A DNA stretch of 51,686 nucleotides from Mesorhizobium amorphae (GTDB lineage Bacteria; Pseudomonadota; Alphaproteobacteria; Rhizobiales; Rhizobiaceae). The stretch lies in the NCBI GenBank assembly GCA_003240775.1, contig QFNI01000028.1, forward strand, positions 1 to 51,686. The letters are read 5' to 3'. This document shows, piece by piece, positions 35,801 to 44,974 of the stretch. The position numbers and the translations under genes are program-made. Each line of letters starts with the position of its first letter. Position 1 is the stretch's first letter. The notes beneath the pieces are model-generated. The model was not told the DNA's origin, searched no databases, and worked only from the letters and a program-made list of their open reading frames with translations.

Positions 35801-37626
35801 CGGCCTTCGACCACCGTCACATCTTCCTCGACCCGGAGCCCGACCCGGCCGTTTCGTTCGCCGAGCGCCAGCGGCTCTTCGCGCTGCCCCGCTCGTCCTG
35901 GGCCGACTACGACCGGGCAAAGCTCTCGGCAGGCGGCGCGATCGTGGCACGTTCGGAAAAGAGCATCCGCCTTTCGCCGGAGGCCGCCGCCTCGCTCGGG
36001 CTGGAAACCGGCGCCTTCACCCCCCAGGCGCTGATCTCCGCCATCCTCAAGGCGCCCGTCGACCTCCTCTGGTTCGGCGGCATCGGCACCTATGTGAAGG
36101 CGAGCGGCGAGAGCAACGCCGATGCCGGCGACCGCGCCAACGATGCGGTGCGCATATCCGCCCTCGACCTGCGCGCCAAGGTGATCGGCGAAGGCGCGAA
36201 CCTCGCCGTCACCGAGCGGGGCCGCATCGAATACAACCTGCGCGGCGGGCGCTGCAATTCTGACGCCATCGACAATTCGGGTGGGGTGAACTCCTCGGAC
36301 GTCGAGGTGAACATCAAGATCGCGCTCGCCCGCCCCATGCGCGAAGGACGGCTGGAGCGAACCGAGCGCGACACGCTTCTGGCCGCGATGACCGACGAGG
36401 TGGCCGAGCTCGTGCTCGCCAACAATTATGGCCAGACGCTCGCCATCTCGCTGCTGGAACGCCGGGGCCTGCGCGAACTGCCCCACCTCGCGCGGCTGAT
36501 GAACGACTACGAGCGGCGTGGCCTGCTTGATCGCCAAGTGGAAGCGCTGCCCGACGCGACCGCGCTGGCCGACCGGCAGGCGCGCGGCCACGGCCTGACC
36601 CGCGCGGAACTGGGCGTGCTGCTCGCCTATGGCAAGATCGTGCTGTTCGCCGACCTCCTGAAAACCGAGCTGGCCGCCGACCCCGCCTTCCGCGACGATC
36701 TCTTCGGTTATTTCCCGAAGGAAATGCATGAAGGCTTCGCGGGCGAGATCGAGAACCACCGCCTGCGCGCGGAAATCATCTGCCGCGTGCTGGTCAACGA
36801 CCTCGTGAACCGTGGCGGCCCGGCGATGGTGTCGCGGCTGGGCGAGGCGACGGGTGCGGGGCCGGCAGACACCGTTCGAGCCTTCGCCGCCGCGCGCGAC
36901 GGCTTCGGCTTCTCCGCACTTTATGAGGCGGTGGACGCACTCGACAATCGCATCGATGGCACGCAGCAGCTCGACCTCTACGGCCGCTTGTCGGGCAGCC
37001 TGGAGCGTATCACCGGGCAGATGCTGAAATCCGTGCGCGGCAACATCGACGTCGCAGCCGAGACGGCGCGCCTGGCCGAAGCGCGCGAGACGCTGGAGCC
37101 CGAGCTGGGCGATCTCGCCTCGCCCGACATGCAGGCCCGCGCCGCCGAGGAAGCCGAAGCCCTGGAAGAGGCCGGCGTGCCAAGCGCACTCGCGCGTGCG
37201 CTCGCGGCAATGCCCTTAGCCGAGCGCATCCCCGAGATCATGCAGGTGGCGAACGAGGCGGGCACCGACCTCGTGCGGGCCGCGCGCGCCTTCTTCGCGG
37301 TTTCCGCCCTGTTTCGCGTCAGCCGGATCGAGGAAGCCGCGCGCTCGCTGGAGCCTGCGGACGCCTTCGACGCGCTCGCGCTCCAGCGCGCGAGCGACGC
37401 CGTGGCGAGCGCACGGCGCAGCCTGGCCGTCACCGCCCTCTGCCGCGAAGGCGATGCCGAAGATTGCGTGGCGGCCTGGGCCGAGGCGGGCGGAGCGCGG
37501 CTCGAAGTGGTGCGCGAGCGGATCGCGAACGTCGCCGAAGGCGGCGAGCCCTCGCTGTCGCGCCTGACGGTGGCCGCCGGGCTGATGAGCGATCTGGCGG
37601 CGCTGCCCGTCCGGGCCGAGCGATGA
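32845..37626 (+). CDS. gdhB: NAD-specific glutamate dehydrogenase, large (180-kDa) class
   Basis: A 1,593-residue enzyme of the large bacterial NAD-GDH class. GGAGG seven bases before ATG 32845 fixes the start. The N-terminal ACT-like regulatory region (VVNDNMPFLFDSVLGEA) leads to the catalytic core (about 790-1180). There LRFGPVARGGLRWSDRAQDYRTEVLGLVKAQ and NAVIVPVGAKGGF precede VGVGDMGGDVFGNGML for NAD binding. It converts glutamate to 2-oxoglutarate and ammonia in amino-acid catabolism. The stop overlaps the MFS gene start. The gene symbol is by analogy. Confidence 0.95.
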   Translation: MAASVRKKTGKAAAPPSEERALRDLLIARGATEDLRRFTPDALDEAARLAEAALKRHRPGESVIAIDRMEMGGVAHSVVSVVNDNMPFLFDSVLGEATEAGGEPRLVLHPVLLVRHDRNGVSAVLGDAKAAKGEAAAKEKADKASLIQIHLPLLRPEAEDALRERLERVLAQVRAAVSDWKAMLARLDAAISAFRYGDSPLDRAEVQEAVAFLEWLRDDNFTFLGMREFRFSNENGTFGRTEEPGLGILRDPDVLVLRRDADGASATPEVRAFLLGPDPLIVSKANTRSLVHRRAYLDYVGVKLFAADGTLSGELRIVGLFTSTAYTRSVFKIPFLRSKAEAVIAKSGFDRADHSGKALVNVLESYPRDELFQVPVPLLRRHAETILALGERPRVRVLVRPDSFDRFVSVIVFVPRDRYDSVVREKIGEFLKTAFEGRVSAFYPAFPEGSLARVHFIIGRSGGRTPKPDTATLEAGVRAIVRTWDDALREAAALHPDGEGLEAAARFPASYRDTFAPGDALTDARVIAGLTAENPIALAFRRDAHDAAHAVALKIFHLGEPVSLSRRVPMLENLGFRVVSEQTFALSGSDGAPVFLHDMELESASGGAVSLSDGGDLIESVFLAVWEGASDNDALNALVQGAGLDTTAIGTLRAYSRYLQQAGLPQSQDYVAATLNRYPAIARGLWDLFQLRLDPSKGNDREALSEKAAAALRGALDAVPSLDDDTILRRMLALIEGTLRTNLYAPLEPDRSLALKFDAQALSFLPEPRPWREIFVFGPAVEGVHLRFGPVARGGLRWSDRAQDYRTEVLGLVKAQQVKNAVIVPVGAKGGFFPKRLPDASDREAWAAAGKAAYVNFVSTLLSITDNLEGDRVVPPEGVFRHDGDDPYFVVAADKGTATFSDTANAIAQAHGFWLDDAFASGGSAGYDHKKMGITARGAWEAVKRHFREMDRDIQTTPFTVVGVGDMGGDVFGNGMLLSEQTRLVAAFDHRHIFLDPEPDPAVSFAERQRLFALPRSSWADYDRAKLSAGGAIVARSEKSIRLSPEAAASLGLETGAFTPQALISAILKAPVDLLWFGGIGTYVKASGESNADAGDRANDAVRISALDLRAKVIGEGANLAVTERGRIEYNLRGGRCNSDAIDNSGGVNSSDVEVNIKIALARPMREGRLERTERDTLLAAMTDEVAELVLANNYGQTLAISLLERRGLRELPHLARLMNDYERRGLLDRQVEALPDATALADRQARGHGLTRAELGVLLAYGKIVLFADLLKTELAADPAFRDDLFGYFPKEMHEGFAGEIENHRLRAEIICRVLVNDLVNRGGPAMVSRLGEATGAGPADTVRAFAAARDGFGFSALYEAVDALDNRIDGTQQLDLYGRLSGSLERITGQMLKSVRGNIDVAAETARLAEARETLEPELGDLASPDMQARAAEEAEALEEAGVPSALARALAAMPLAERIPEIMQVANEAGTDLVRAARAFFAVSALFRVSRIEEAARSLEPADAFDALALQRASDAVASARRSLAVTALCREGDAEDCVAAWAEAGGARLEVVRERIANVAEGGEPSLSRLTVAAGLMSDLAALPVRAER

Positions 37627-38993
37627 GCGACACAGCAAAAGCGCCTGCGCCCGAACGGCGTGGCGTGCTCGGCTGGATGCTGTTCGACTGGGCGGCCCAA
37701 CCCTTCTTCACGGTGGTGACCACCTTCATCTTCGGGCCCTATTTCGTGAGCCGGCTGGCGGGCGACCCCGCCGCGGGCCAGGCGGCGTGGGGCTATGGCG
37801 TGGCTCTGGCGGGCTTCGTGATCGCCGTGCTTTCGCCCGTGCTCGGCGCCATCGCCGACCAGACCGGGCGGCGCAAGCCGTGGATCGCGGGCTTCGCGGC
37901 GGTGAAGATCGTCTGCCTCCTGGCTCTCTGGTGGGCGGCGCCCGGCACCTCGCTGTTCTGGGTGGTGCTGGTCTTTTCCCTGGCTGCGGTGGCAGCCGAA
38001 TTCTCCACCGTCTTCAACGATTCCATGATGCCGCGCCTCGTGCCGGCTTCCGAGGTGGGACGCATCTCGAACCTTGCCTGGGGCCTCGGCTATCTCGGCG
38101 GCATGATCGTTCTGATCTTCGTGGTGCTGTTTCTGGCGGCCTCGCCCGAGACCGGGCTGACGTTGCTCGGCCAGCCCGCCCTCTTCGGGCTCGATCCCAA
38201 CGCGGGCGAGGATGCGCGGATCACAGGGCCGATCGCGGCCGCCTGGTATCTCCTCTTCATCCTGCCGATGTTCCTGTTCACGCCCGATGCGGGCCGTGGC
38301 CTGCCGCTCCGCGAGGCGATCGGGGCCGGCCTGCGCGAACTGCGCGGCACGCTGGCGGAGGTGCGGACGCGGCCGGGCATCCTGCGCTTCCTGATCGCGC
38401 GCATGATTTATCAGGACGGGGTGGGCGCGCTGCTCGCGCTCGGCGGGGCGTTCGCGGCCGTCGTCTTTTCCTGGAGCATTACCGAAATCGGGCTTTTCGG
38501 CATCATCCTGAACGTGGTCGCGATCTTCGGCTGCCTGGTGGCGGCGAAGCTCGACACCAAGCTCGGCTCCAAGCGCGTGGTCGCGGTCTCGCTCGTGTTC
38601 CTGCTTCTCGCCACGCTGGGCATCGTCTCCACCGGGCCGGGCTGGACGCTGTTCGCCGTGCCGCTCGACACCGCGGATGGGGGCGGGCTGTTCGGCACGG
38701 CAGCCGAAAAGGCCGTTCTCCTCTACGGGCTCCTGATCGGCGTGGCTTTCGGGCCGGTGCAGGCCTCGTCGCGCTCCTGGCTGGCGCGCTCGGTGCCGGT
38801 CGCGGATGCCGGTCGCTATTTCGGCATCTACGCGCTGGCCGGCCGCGCCACGAGCTTTCTCGCGCCCTTCGCGGTGGCCACCGTGACTGCCGTCTCGGGC
38901 AGCGCGCGGCTGGGGCTCGCTGTGATCGCCGTCTTCTTCGTGGTGGGCTTGGTGCTCCTGCGACGCACGCCCTATCCGGCCGACCGGAGCTAG
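37623..38993 (+). CDS. MFS transporter, UMF1/Atg22-like family
   Basis: A 456-residue membrane protein with about twelve helices. The N-terminus GWMLFDWAAQPFFTVVTTFIFGPYF is the UMF1-family signature, and ADQTGRRKPW is the loop 2-3 motif. The ATG overlaps the glutamate dehydrogenase stop (ATGA), so the two are co-expressed. Export or uptake of an amino acid is a reasonable guess from fungal Atg22, but the substrate is unknown. Its stop codon runs into a RIME-like repeat. Confidence 0.9.
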   Translation: MSDTAKAPAPERRGVLGWMLFDWAAQPFFTVVTTFIFGPYFVSRLAGDPAAGQAAWGYGVALAGFVIAVLSPVLGAIADQTGRRKPWIAGFAAVKIVCLLALWWAAPGTSLFWVVLVFSLAAVAAEFSTVFNDSMMPRLVPASEVGRISNLAWGLGYLGGMIVLIFVVLFLAASPETGLTLLGQPALFGLDPNAGEDARITGPIAAAWYLLFILPMFLFTPDAGRGLPLREAIGAGLRELRGTLAEVRTRPGILRFLIARMIYQDGVGALLALGGAFAAVVFSWSITEIGLFGIILNVVAIFGCLVAAKLDTKLGSKRVVAVSLVFLLLATLGIVSTGPGWTLFAVPLDTADGGGLFGTAAEKAVLLYGLLIGVAFGPVQASSRSWLARSVPVADAGRYFGIYALAGRATSFLAPFAVATVTAVSGSARLGLAVIAVFFVVGLVLLRRTPYPADRS

Positions 38994-39093
38994 AGCATTT
39001 CCAGCAAAAGTGCGAAGCGGTTTTGCGTCCGGAAATGTCGCAAAAAAAGTGAGATAGAACATTTCCGGCGAACAAGGGTTCACCGGAAATGCT
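38991..39093. repeat. RIME-like rhizobial intergenic repeat
   Basis: The whole gap between the convergent MFS and purH genes is one mosaic repeat. It starts AGAGCATTTCCAGCAAAAGT, continues with GCGGTTTTGCGTCCGGAAAT, and ends with inverted CATTTCCGG / CCGGAAATG arms. This sequence type recurs across Rhizobiales genomes. A decayed second copy is at 46788-46862. The closing hairpin may also stop transcription from both sides. Confidence 0.8.
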
Positions 39094-40710
39094 TCAGTGC
39101 CGGAAGTGCCGCACGCCGGTGAAGACCATGGCAAGGCCGGCGGCATCGGCGGCTGCGATCACTTCCTCGTCGCGCATCGATCCGCCGGGCTGGATCACGG
39201 CGGTGGCGCCCGCTTCGGCGGCTGCCAGAAGACCGTCCGCGAAGGGGAAGAAAGCGTCCGAGGCGACCACCGAGCCCCGCGTGCCGGGCTCCGTTGCGCC
39301 TGCCGCGCGGGCGGCATCCACCGCCTTGAGCGCTGCGATGCGGGACGCGTCCACCCGGCTCATCTGGCCCGCGCCGATGCCGACGGTCGCGCCGTCCTTC
39401 GCATAGACGATGGCGTTCGACTTCACGTGCTTGGCGACGCGGAAGGCGAAGCGCAGATCGGCCATCTCGCGGGCATCGGGCGCGCGCTCGGTCACCACGC
39501 GGCAGGACAGGTCGTCCACCACGGCCGCGTCGCGGCCCTGGAGCAGGAAGCCGCCCGCGATGGTGCGCAGCGTGCGGCCGCCCAGGCGGGGGTCGGGCAG
39601 GCCGCCCGTCAGCAGTAGGCGGAGGTTCTTGCGCGCGGCGATCACGGCCAGCGCCTCTTCCGTGGCATCGGGCGCGATGATCACCTCGGTGAAAATCTCG
39701 ACCACCGCATGGGCGGCCTCCGCGTCGATCCTGCGGTTGAAGGCGACGATGCCGCCGAAGGCCGAAACGGGATCGCAGGCGAGCGCGCGGCGATAGGCCT
39801 GGGCGAGGCTCTCGCCTTCGGCCACGCCGCAGGGGTTGGCGTGCTTGACGATCACGGCTGCGGCGGTGCGCTCGGGTGCGAACTCCGCGCAGAGCTCGAA
39901 GGCCGCATCCGTGTCGTTGAGGTTGTTGAAGGAGAGTGCCTTGCCTTGCACCACGCGAGCGTGGGCAGCGCCCAGGCGCTTGTCGCCGGTGAGATAGAGC
40001 GCCGCCGTCTGGTGGGGGTTCTCGCCGTAGCGCGTGGCCGAAGCCAGGCGCCCGCCAAGCGTGAAGTGGCGCGGGGTGTCCTCGCCCAGCGTGTCCGCGA
40101 ACCAGCCGGAGATCGCCGCGTCATAGGCCGCGGTGCGGGCGAACGCCTTGGCGGCCAGCGAGCGTCGGAAGGAAAAGGGCAGCGCGCCTCCGTTCTCGTC
40201 GAGCGCCGCAAGCAGTGCGGGGTAATCCTCGGGATCGGTGACGGCGGCGAGCCAGGCGTGGTTCTTGGCGGCGGCGCGGATCATGGCGGGTCCGCCGATG
40301 TCGATGTTCTCCACCGTGGTCGCCTCGTCGGCACCGGCCGCGCGCACCTCCTCGAAGGGGTAGAGGTTGACCACGAGAAGGTCGATCGGAGCGATCGCGT
40401 GGCGCTCCATGGCCGCCAGGTGCTCGGGATCGCCGCGCACGCCTAAAAGCGCGCCGTGCACGCCTGGGTGAAGCGTCTTCACGCGGCCGTCCATGATCTC
40501 AGGGAAGCCGGTCAATTCGGATACGTCGCGGACAGTGAGGCCGGCTTCCGTCAGCGCCTTGGCGGTGCCCCCGGTGGAGACGAGCTCTACGCGCCTCGCG
40601 GCAAGCGCCTGGGCAAGCGCCACGAGCCCGGTCTTGTCGGACACGGAAAGCAGCGCCCGGCGCACGGGCACGCGATCGGGCGGCGCGATGGTCTTGGCTG
40701 CGACGGCCAT
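39094..40710 (-). CDS. purH: Bifunctional AICAR transformylase / IMP cyclohydrolase
   Basis: A 538-residue protein of standard length. The N-terminal cyclohydrolase domain begins RRALLSVSDKTGLVALAQAL and has VELVSTGGTAKAL and GGPAMIRAAAKNH. The C-terminal transformylase has KALSFNNLNDTDAAFEL, VKHANPCGVA (the KH and NPCG motifs) and SDAFFPFADGL. It catalyses the last two steps of IMP synthesis. It is the last gene of the leftward run rsmB-like, heparinase-like, purH. AGGAG precedes the ATG. Confidence 0.98.
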   Translation of the reverse strand: MAVAAKTIAPPDRVPVRRALLSVSDKTGLVALAQALAARRVELVSTGGTAKALTEAGLTVRDVSELTGFPEIMDGRVKTLHPGVHGALLGVRGDPEHLAAMERHAIAPIDLLVVNLYPFEEVRAAGADEATTVENIDIGGPAMIRAAAKNHAWLAAVTDPEDYPALLAALDENGGALPFSFRRSLAAKAFARTAAYDAAISGWFADTLGEDTPRHFTLGGRLASATRYGENPHQTAALYLTGDKRLGAAHARVVQGKALSFNNLNDTDAAFELCAEFAPERTAAAVIVKHANPCGVAEGESLAQAYRRALACDPVSAFGGIVAFNRRIDAEAAHAVVEIFTEVIIAPDATEEALAVIAARKNLRLLLTGGLPDPRLGGRTLRTIAGGFLLQGRDAAVVDDLSCRVVTERAPDAREMADLRFAFRVAKHVKSNAIVYAKDGATVGIGAGQMSRVDASRIAALKAVDAARAAGATEPGTRGSVVASDAFFPFADGLLAAAEAGATAVIQPGGSMRDEEVIAAADAAGLAMVFTGVRHFRH

Positions 40711-40783
40711 GGTGCGAAGCTCCTGGGGGAAGACGGGGAGGGGGTAGCCGGTGGACGGGCACGAAACAAGGCCCGCGGCCCGG

Positions 40784-42478
40784 TCAGGTGTCGAGCTTGC
40801 GCAGTTCCCACCAGATCTCAGGCTGCGCGAGGCCCCGGAAGCTCAAGGTGATCTGGCGCGTGCGCCGCGCGCCGCCGGTCGCCGCGAAAAAGAGCGACTC
40901 CTCGACGCCGAGCGCGGCAGTCTGGCCCTCGAACAGCCAAACCTCCCGGCCCGAGCGCAGCACGGGGCGGCGTCGCTCGTCCTGCAGGAGTTCGACATCG
41001 GGGTGGAGATGAAAGCGCAGGACGGCGACATCTGGGCCGCGCGCTCCGGGCCGTGCGAGGAGACGGTCGCAGCCCCAGAGGTGGTTGCCCGTGCGGTCGA
41101 GCCGGATCTCCCGCTGGTGCACCAGGCCGAAGCGGGACAGGTAGCCGTCATGGGAGGCGATGAAGCCCTCCATGCTGTCGTTCTCGTGGAAGGAGAAAGG
41201 CACGTCGCGCGGCCCGTCCACCAGCGCCATGCCGCCTTCGCCGCGCGCGAAGCGGGCCGAGGACGCATCATTGAGAACAAGCGTGGAATGGGCGGCCGTG
41301 GCGCGCGCGAGCGGGCGGAAGTCGGCTGCGCCTTCGCGGTCGATGCCGCTGTTGACGATGAGCGGCCGTCCGCCCGCCGAGAACTCGAAGGACAAGGTGC
41401 CCGCATGGGCCTCACCCGCCATCTGCACGGGCGGCGGGGCGCCGACATCGGCAAGCAGCACGCTGCGCCCGAGCGCCAGGCGCACATAACCCGAGGCCTC
41501 CGCATGGGCGCGCTGCGCATTGCCGCCTGCCGTCTGGCGCAGGAGTGCCGTCACATGCTCGTGCGCGGTGGTGCCAGTGCCGTTGAAGCGGGCGAGCGCG
41601 CCGTCGCCATCGCGCAGGAAGCGCAGCATGTCGCTCATGCGCAGAACGGACCGCCGGAGCGTGGGCGGCTCGGGCTCGGTGCGCAGCGCATAGCAGTGCA
41701 GCAGCGGCAGGAGGTCGTTCAACAGCACGACGAGCGCTTCGGGATTGCGCGAGACGTGGCCGCCATCGGGCAGGATCTGGCGCTCGATCTCGTCGGACAG
41801 GCGGCGCGTTGCGTGGCGCGCGGTGGCGTTCGATGAGGCGAGCGCCAGGCTCCCGAGCGCGAGCGCTGCGCGCGCCCGCAGGCGGCTTGCGCCCGGCGGC
41901 ATGTCACGCGCCATGGTGCGCAGGATGGCGAACTGCCAGGTGATCGAATGAAGGAAGAGGCGGAAGAAGGGCAGATCGGCGCCCTTGAGCACGGCGGCCG
42001 AGTGGCCGAGCCAGGCGAACAACCGTGCCGCCACGACTTCGGGCTGCCAGCCCGGCCCCTCGATGCGGCGTCCCGCGCTCTCGATCCAGTCGCGCACGAG
42101 AGCGCGCGCATTGGCCGAGGCGAGCGGGCTGTCGGCGGCGGACGCGTGGCGCAGCCAGCCGAAGCCGTGCAGTTCGCGCTGCCAGGCGGGGTGGGCGACA
42201 TCGAGCGTGAAAGGCGAATGGCCGCGCGCGTTGACCTCGTGGCCCGCGAGCGGAAAGCGCCCGTGATAGATGGCTTCGGCCACCGCGGGGTCGCCCATGC
42301 GCAGATCGACCGGGATCACCAGAAGCCGGTCGGGCACGCGGCCCGACATGCGGCCGAGATGGAAGGGCAAAAGGCGGAAGGCGCGGCGCAGCTTGCGCCA
42401 GAGCCCGCCCGCGGCCAGCCATGCCACGCGCATCCGGCTTTCCGCCGAGATCGCTGTCAAGGCATGCCTCCCGCCCAT
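40784..42478 (-). CDS. Heparinase II/III-like protein
   Basis: A 564-residue protein. The N-terminal half is an alpha-helical toroid-like region (GGHVSRNPEALVVLLNDLLPL). The C-terminal half has the beta-rich heparinase II/III fold (DVGAPPPVQMAGEAHAGTLSFEFSAGG, split here as two adjoining motifs). Further on come HSTLVLNDASSARF and the VHQREIRLDR strand. There is no clear signal peptide, unlike polysaccharide lyases, so the substrate in these bacteria is unknown. The gene sits between an RsmB-like methyltransferase and purH, an arrangement I recall as conserved in Rhizobiales. Confidence 0.87.
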   Translation of the reverse strand: MGGRHALTAISAESRMRVAWLAAGGLWRKLRRAFRLLPFHLGRMSGRVPDRLLVIPVDLRMGDPAVAEAIYHGRFPLAGHEVNARGHSPFTLDVAHPAWQRELHGFGWLRHASAADSPLASANARALVRDWIESAGRRIEGPGWQPEVVAARLFAWLGHSAAVLKGADLPFFRLFLHSITWQFAILRTMARDMPPGASRLRARAALALGSLALASSNATARHATRRLSDEIERQILPDGGHVSRNPEALVVLLNDLLPLLHCYALRTEPEPPTLRRSVLRMSDMLRFLRDGDGALARFNGTGTTAHEHVTALLRQTAGGNAQRAHAEASGYVRLALGRSVLLADVGAPPPVQMAGEAHAGTLSFEFSAGGRPLIVNSGIDREGAADFRPLARATAAHSTLVLNDASSARFARGEGGMALVDGPRDVPFSFHENDSMEGFIASHDGYLSRFGLVHQREIRLDRTGNHLWGCDRLLARPGARGPDVAVLRFHLHPDVELLQDERRRPVLRSGREVWLFEGQTAALGVEESLFFAATGGARRTRQITLSFRGLAQPEIWWELRKLDT

Positions 42479-42530
42479 TGGAAAGACCAGAGCCTAGCCG
42501 ATTCCGCGGGCGGGGCGAAAGGCGAAAGCG

Positions 42531-43898
42531 TCAGCGCGCCCGACGCCGGAACCGCGCCGCGAAGAAGCCGTCCAGCCCGGCCAGGCTCGGGTTGTCATGC
42601 GGCCAGTCGGCCGGCGTTGTGCGCAGCGTGCCTTCGGGCGTGACGAAGGGGGCGATGCCGTCGATCTCGTCGGGACGGATCGGGTCCGGCTCTGCGTCGG
42701 GATTGTCGGCCAGAAAGGCACGCCAGAGGTCTTCGCCCTCCGCGGGCAGCAGCGAGCAGTTGGAGAACACCACGCGCCCGCCTGGCCGCACGAAGCCGAG
42801 CGCGCGCTCGAGCAGGCGCCGCTGGAGATGGGCGAGCTTCGCCACATCCTCGGGGCCCTTGGTCCAGGGCACATCGGGATGGCGGCGCACCGTGCCGGTC
42901 GAGGAGCAGGGCGCGTCGAGCAGCACGGCGTCGAAGGGCTCGGGCGGATCGAAGCGCAGGAGGTCGGCCTCGACCGTCTCGGCTTCCAGGTTCAAGCGGG
43001 CGAGATTGGCGCGCAGGCGCTTGAGGCGCGAGGCGGAGATGTCGAAAGCCGTGACGGCGGCACCCGACAGGGCGAGCTGCGCCGTCTTGCCGCCGGGTGC
43101 CGCACAAAGGTCCGCCACGCGCTCGCCGGGGCGGGCGTGCAGAAGCCTGGCGGGCAGGGCCGCCGCCGCATCCTGCACCCACCACGCGCCTTCCGCGAAG
43201 CCTTCGAGCGAGGCGACGGCCCCCGGCAGGCGTGGCACGCGCACGCTTCCCGTAGAAAGCGCCGTGCCGCCCCAGCGCGCGGCCCAACCCTCGCCATCCG
43301 TCTTCACCGTGAAATCCACGGGCGCTTCGACCTCGTGCATCCGCAGGATGGCGGAAGCCTTGTCCGGCCCATAGGCGGCCCGAACGGCCTCAGCGAACCA
43401 GGGCGCGGTGTTGGCAGTCGTGTCGAGCCTTTCGCCCTTGTCGCGCGCAAGCGAGCGAAGCACGGCGTTGACGAGGCCCGCGAAGCGCTGGGTGCGCGGA
43501 TCGGCCTTGGCGTGGGACACCGCGAGATCGACCGCCGCCGAATCCGGCACGTCGAGAAACAGGATCTGCGCGGCTGCCACATGCAGGATATGGCGCAGCG
43601 TCTGGGCATTCGGCGGCAGGCCGTCGCGCAGGCGCGCGGCAAGCTCGGCCTCAACCGTGCCGCGGAAGCGAAGAGAGGTCTGCAGGATGGCGCGCACCAG
43701 CGCCCGGTCGGGCAGGCTCAGCGCGCGGAACTGCCCCTGCCCGTGTTCGGCATCCACCAGCCCGTCGAGCGGGGTCTTCGCGTCGATCACGGCGGCGAGC
43801 AGCCTTGCTGCGATCTGCCGTGCGGCGAGGCCGGGCCGGTCGGGCGTCGCCTCGGCAGGCGTTGCGCGCTTGGCCCGCCCGCCCTGCAGACGGCTCAA
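42531..43898 (-). CDS. rsmB: RsmB/NOL1-NOP2-Sun family RNA (cytosine-5) methyltransferase
   Basis: Taken from TTG 43898, which overlaps the htpX stop (TTGA) and gives the usual short basic start before LAARQIAARLLAAVI. The 455-residue protein has an N-terminal NusB-like domain (about 20-150), then the SAM fold: DLCAAPGGKTAQLAL (motif I), DAPCSSTGTVRRHPD with the release cysteine, and VVFSNCSLLPAEGE with the nucleophile cysteine. It would methylate a 16S rRNA cytosine. A longer start at 43970 would overlap htpX by 76 bases and is less likely. Confidence 0.9.
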   Translation of the reverse strand: MSRLQGGRAKRATPAEATPDRPGLAARQIAARLLAAVIDAKTPLDGLVDAEHGQGQFRALSLPDRALVRAILQTSLRFRGTVEAELAARLRDGLPPNAQTLRHILHVAAAQILFLDVPDSAAVDLAVSHAKADPRTQRFAGLVNAVLRSLARDKGERLDTTANTAPWFAEAVRAAYGPDKASAILRMHEVEAPVDFTVKTDGEGWAARWGGTALSTGSVRVPRLPGAVASLEGFAEGAWWVQDAAAALPARLLHARPGERVADLCAAPGGKTAQLALSGAAVTAFDISASRLKRLRANLARLNLEAETVEADLLRFDPPEPFDAVLLDAPCSSTGTVRRHPDVPWTKGPEDVAKLAHLQRRLLERALGFVRPGGRVVFSNCSLLPAEGEDLWRAFLADNPDAEPDPIRPDEIDGIAPFVTPEGTLRTTPADWPHDNPSLAGLDGFFAARFRRRAR

Positions 43899-44884
43899 GA
43901 CCAGGGCCCGCGCGGGCCGGAAGGCCGGTCGGGCGCCTTGGGCGCCGCGCCGCGCGAGGTGCCGCCCCACGGGCCGGACGGGGAGGGCGCGGCAGGCGCG
44001 CTCGCGGGCGTGCGTGCGGGCTGTTGCGCCGTCTGGCCCATCGTGGCCGCGAGCTTGCGCAATTCGTTGATGCGGTTCTCGGTGGCGGGGTGGGTCGAGA
44101 ACAGGTTGTCCATGCGCTGGCCGGACAAGGGGTTGATGATGAAAAGCGGCGCGGTCGCCGGGTTGCGCTCGGCTTCGTTGTTGACGATGCGCCCTGCGGC
44201 GGCCGCGATCTTCTGAAGAGCCGAGGCGAGCCAGATCGGGTTGCCGCAGATCTCGGCGCCCCGCCGGTCGGCGGAGTACTCGCGCGTGCGGCTTATGGCC
44301 ATCTGCACGATCATGGCGGCGAAGGGCGCGACGATCACGGCGGCGAGCACGCCGATGATGCCGAGCGGATTGTTGTTCTCGCGGTTCGAGCCGCCCATGA
44401 AGAAGGCGAAGTTGCCGAGCATCGAGATGGCGCCGGCGATGGTCGCCGTGATCGTCATGATCAGCGTGTCGCGGTTCTGCACATGCGCGAGCTCATGCGC
44501 CATCACGCCCGCCACTTCCTCGTAGGACAGGCGCTGAAGCAGGCCGGTGGTGGCCGCGACCGCAGCGTTCTGCGGGTTGCGGCCCGTGGCGAAGGCATTG
44601 GGCTGGTCTTCGTTGATCAGATAGACCTTGGGCATGGGCAGGCCGGCATTCTGGGAAAGGCCGCGCACGATCTCGTAATATTCGGGCGCGGTGCGCGCAT
44701 CGACCTCGACGGCGTTGTGCATGCGCAGCACCATCTTGTCGGCGTTCCAGTAGGAGAACAGGTTCATGCCGGCGGCCACCACGAAGGCGATGCCCATGCC
44801 GCCCGTGCCGCCGATCAGGTAGCCCACGCCCATGAAAAGCGCCGTCATGGCGGCAAGCAGCATGGCGGTGCGCATGATGTTCAT
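43895..44884 (-). CDS. htpX: Membrane zinc protease HtpX
   Basis: A 329-residue M48B protease. Two N-terminal helices (about 5-24 and 28-46) precede the zinc motif HELAH (His130, Glu131, His134), with MITATIAGAISMLGNFAFF and EYSADRRGAEICG (third ligand Glu) after it. A Pro/Ala/Ser-rich tail ends the protein. It degrades misfolded inner-membrane proteins. It heads the leftward run htpX-rsmB-heparinase-purH and is divergent from the DUF1674 gene. Confidence 0.96.
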   Translation of the reverse strand: MNIMRTAMLLAAMTALFMGVGYLIGGTGGMGIAFVVAAGMNLFSYWNADKMVLRMHNAVEVDARTAPEYYEIVRGLSQNAGLPMPKVYLINEDQPNAFATGRNPQNAAVAATTGLLQRLSYEEVAGVMAHELAHVQNRDTLIMTITATIAGAISMLGNFAFFMGGSNRENNNPLGIIGVLAAVIVAPFAAMIVQMAISRTREYSADRRGAEICGNPIWLASALQKIAAAAGRIVNNEAERNPATAPLFIINPLSGQRMDNLFSTHPATENRINELRKLAATMGQTAQQPARTPASAPAAPSPSGPWGGTSRGAAPKAPDRPSGPRGPWS

Positions 44885-44974
44885 GGATGAGGAGCCCTCC
44901 GGAGCCCGCGATCGTTGATCAGACTGCCTATATGATGGGAAAGTGGGCCAAGGGTTTCAATCGGGAGAGCCGCG

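Noticed and set aside
33931..36759. 942-codon leftward open frame opposite the glutamate dehydrogenase
   Set aside because: Antisense shadow in GC-rich sequence; no recognisable domain.
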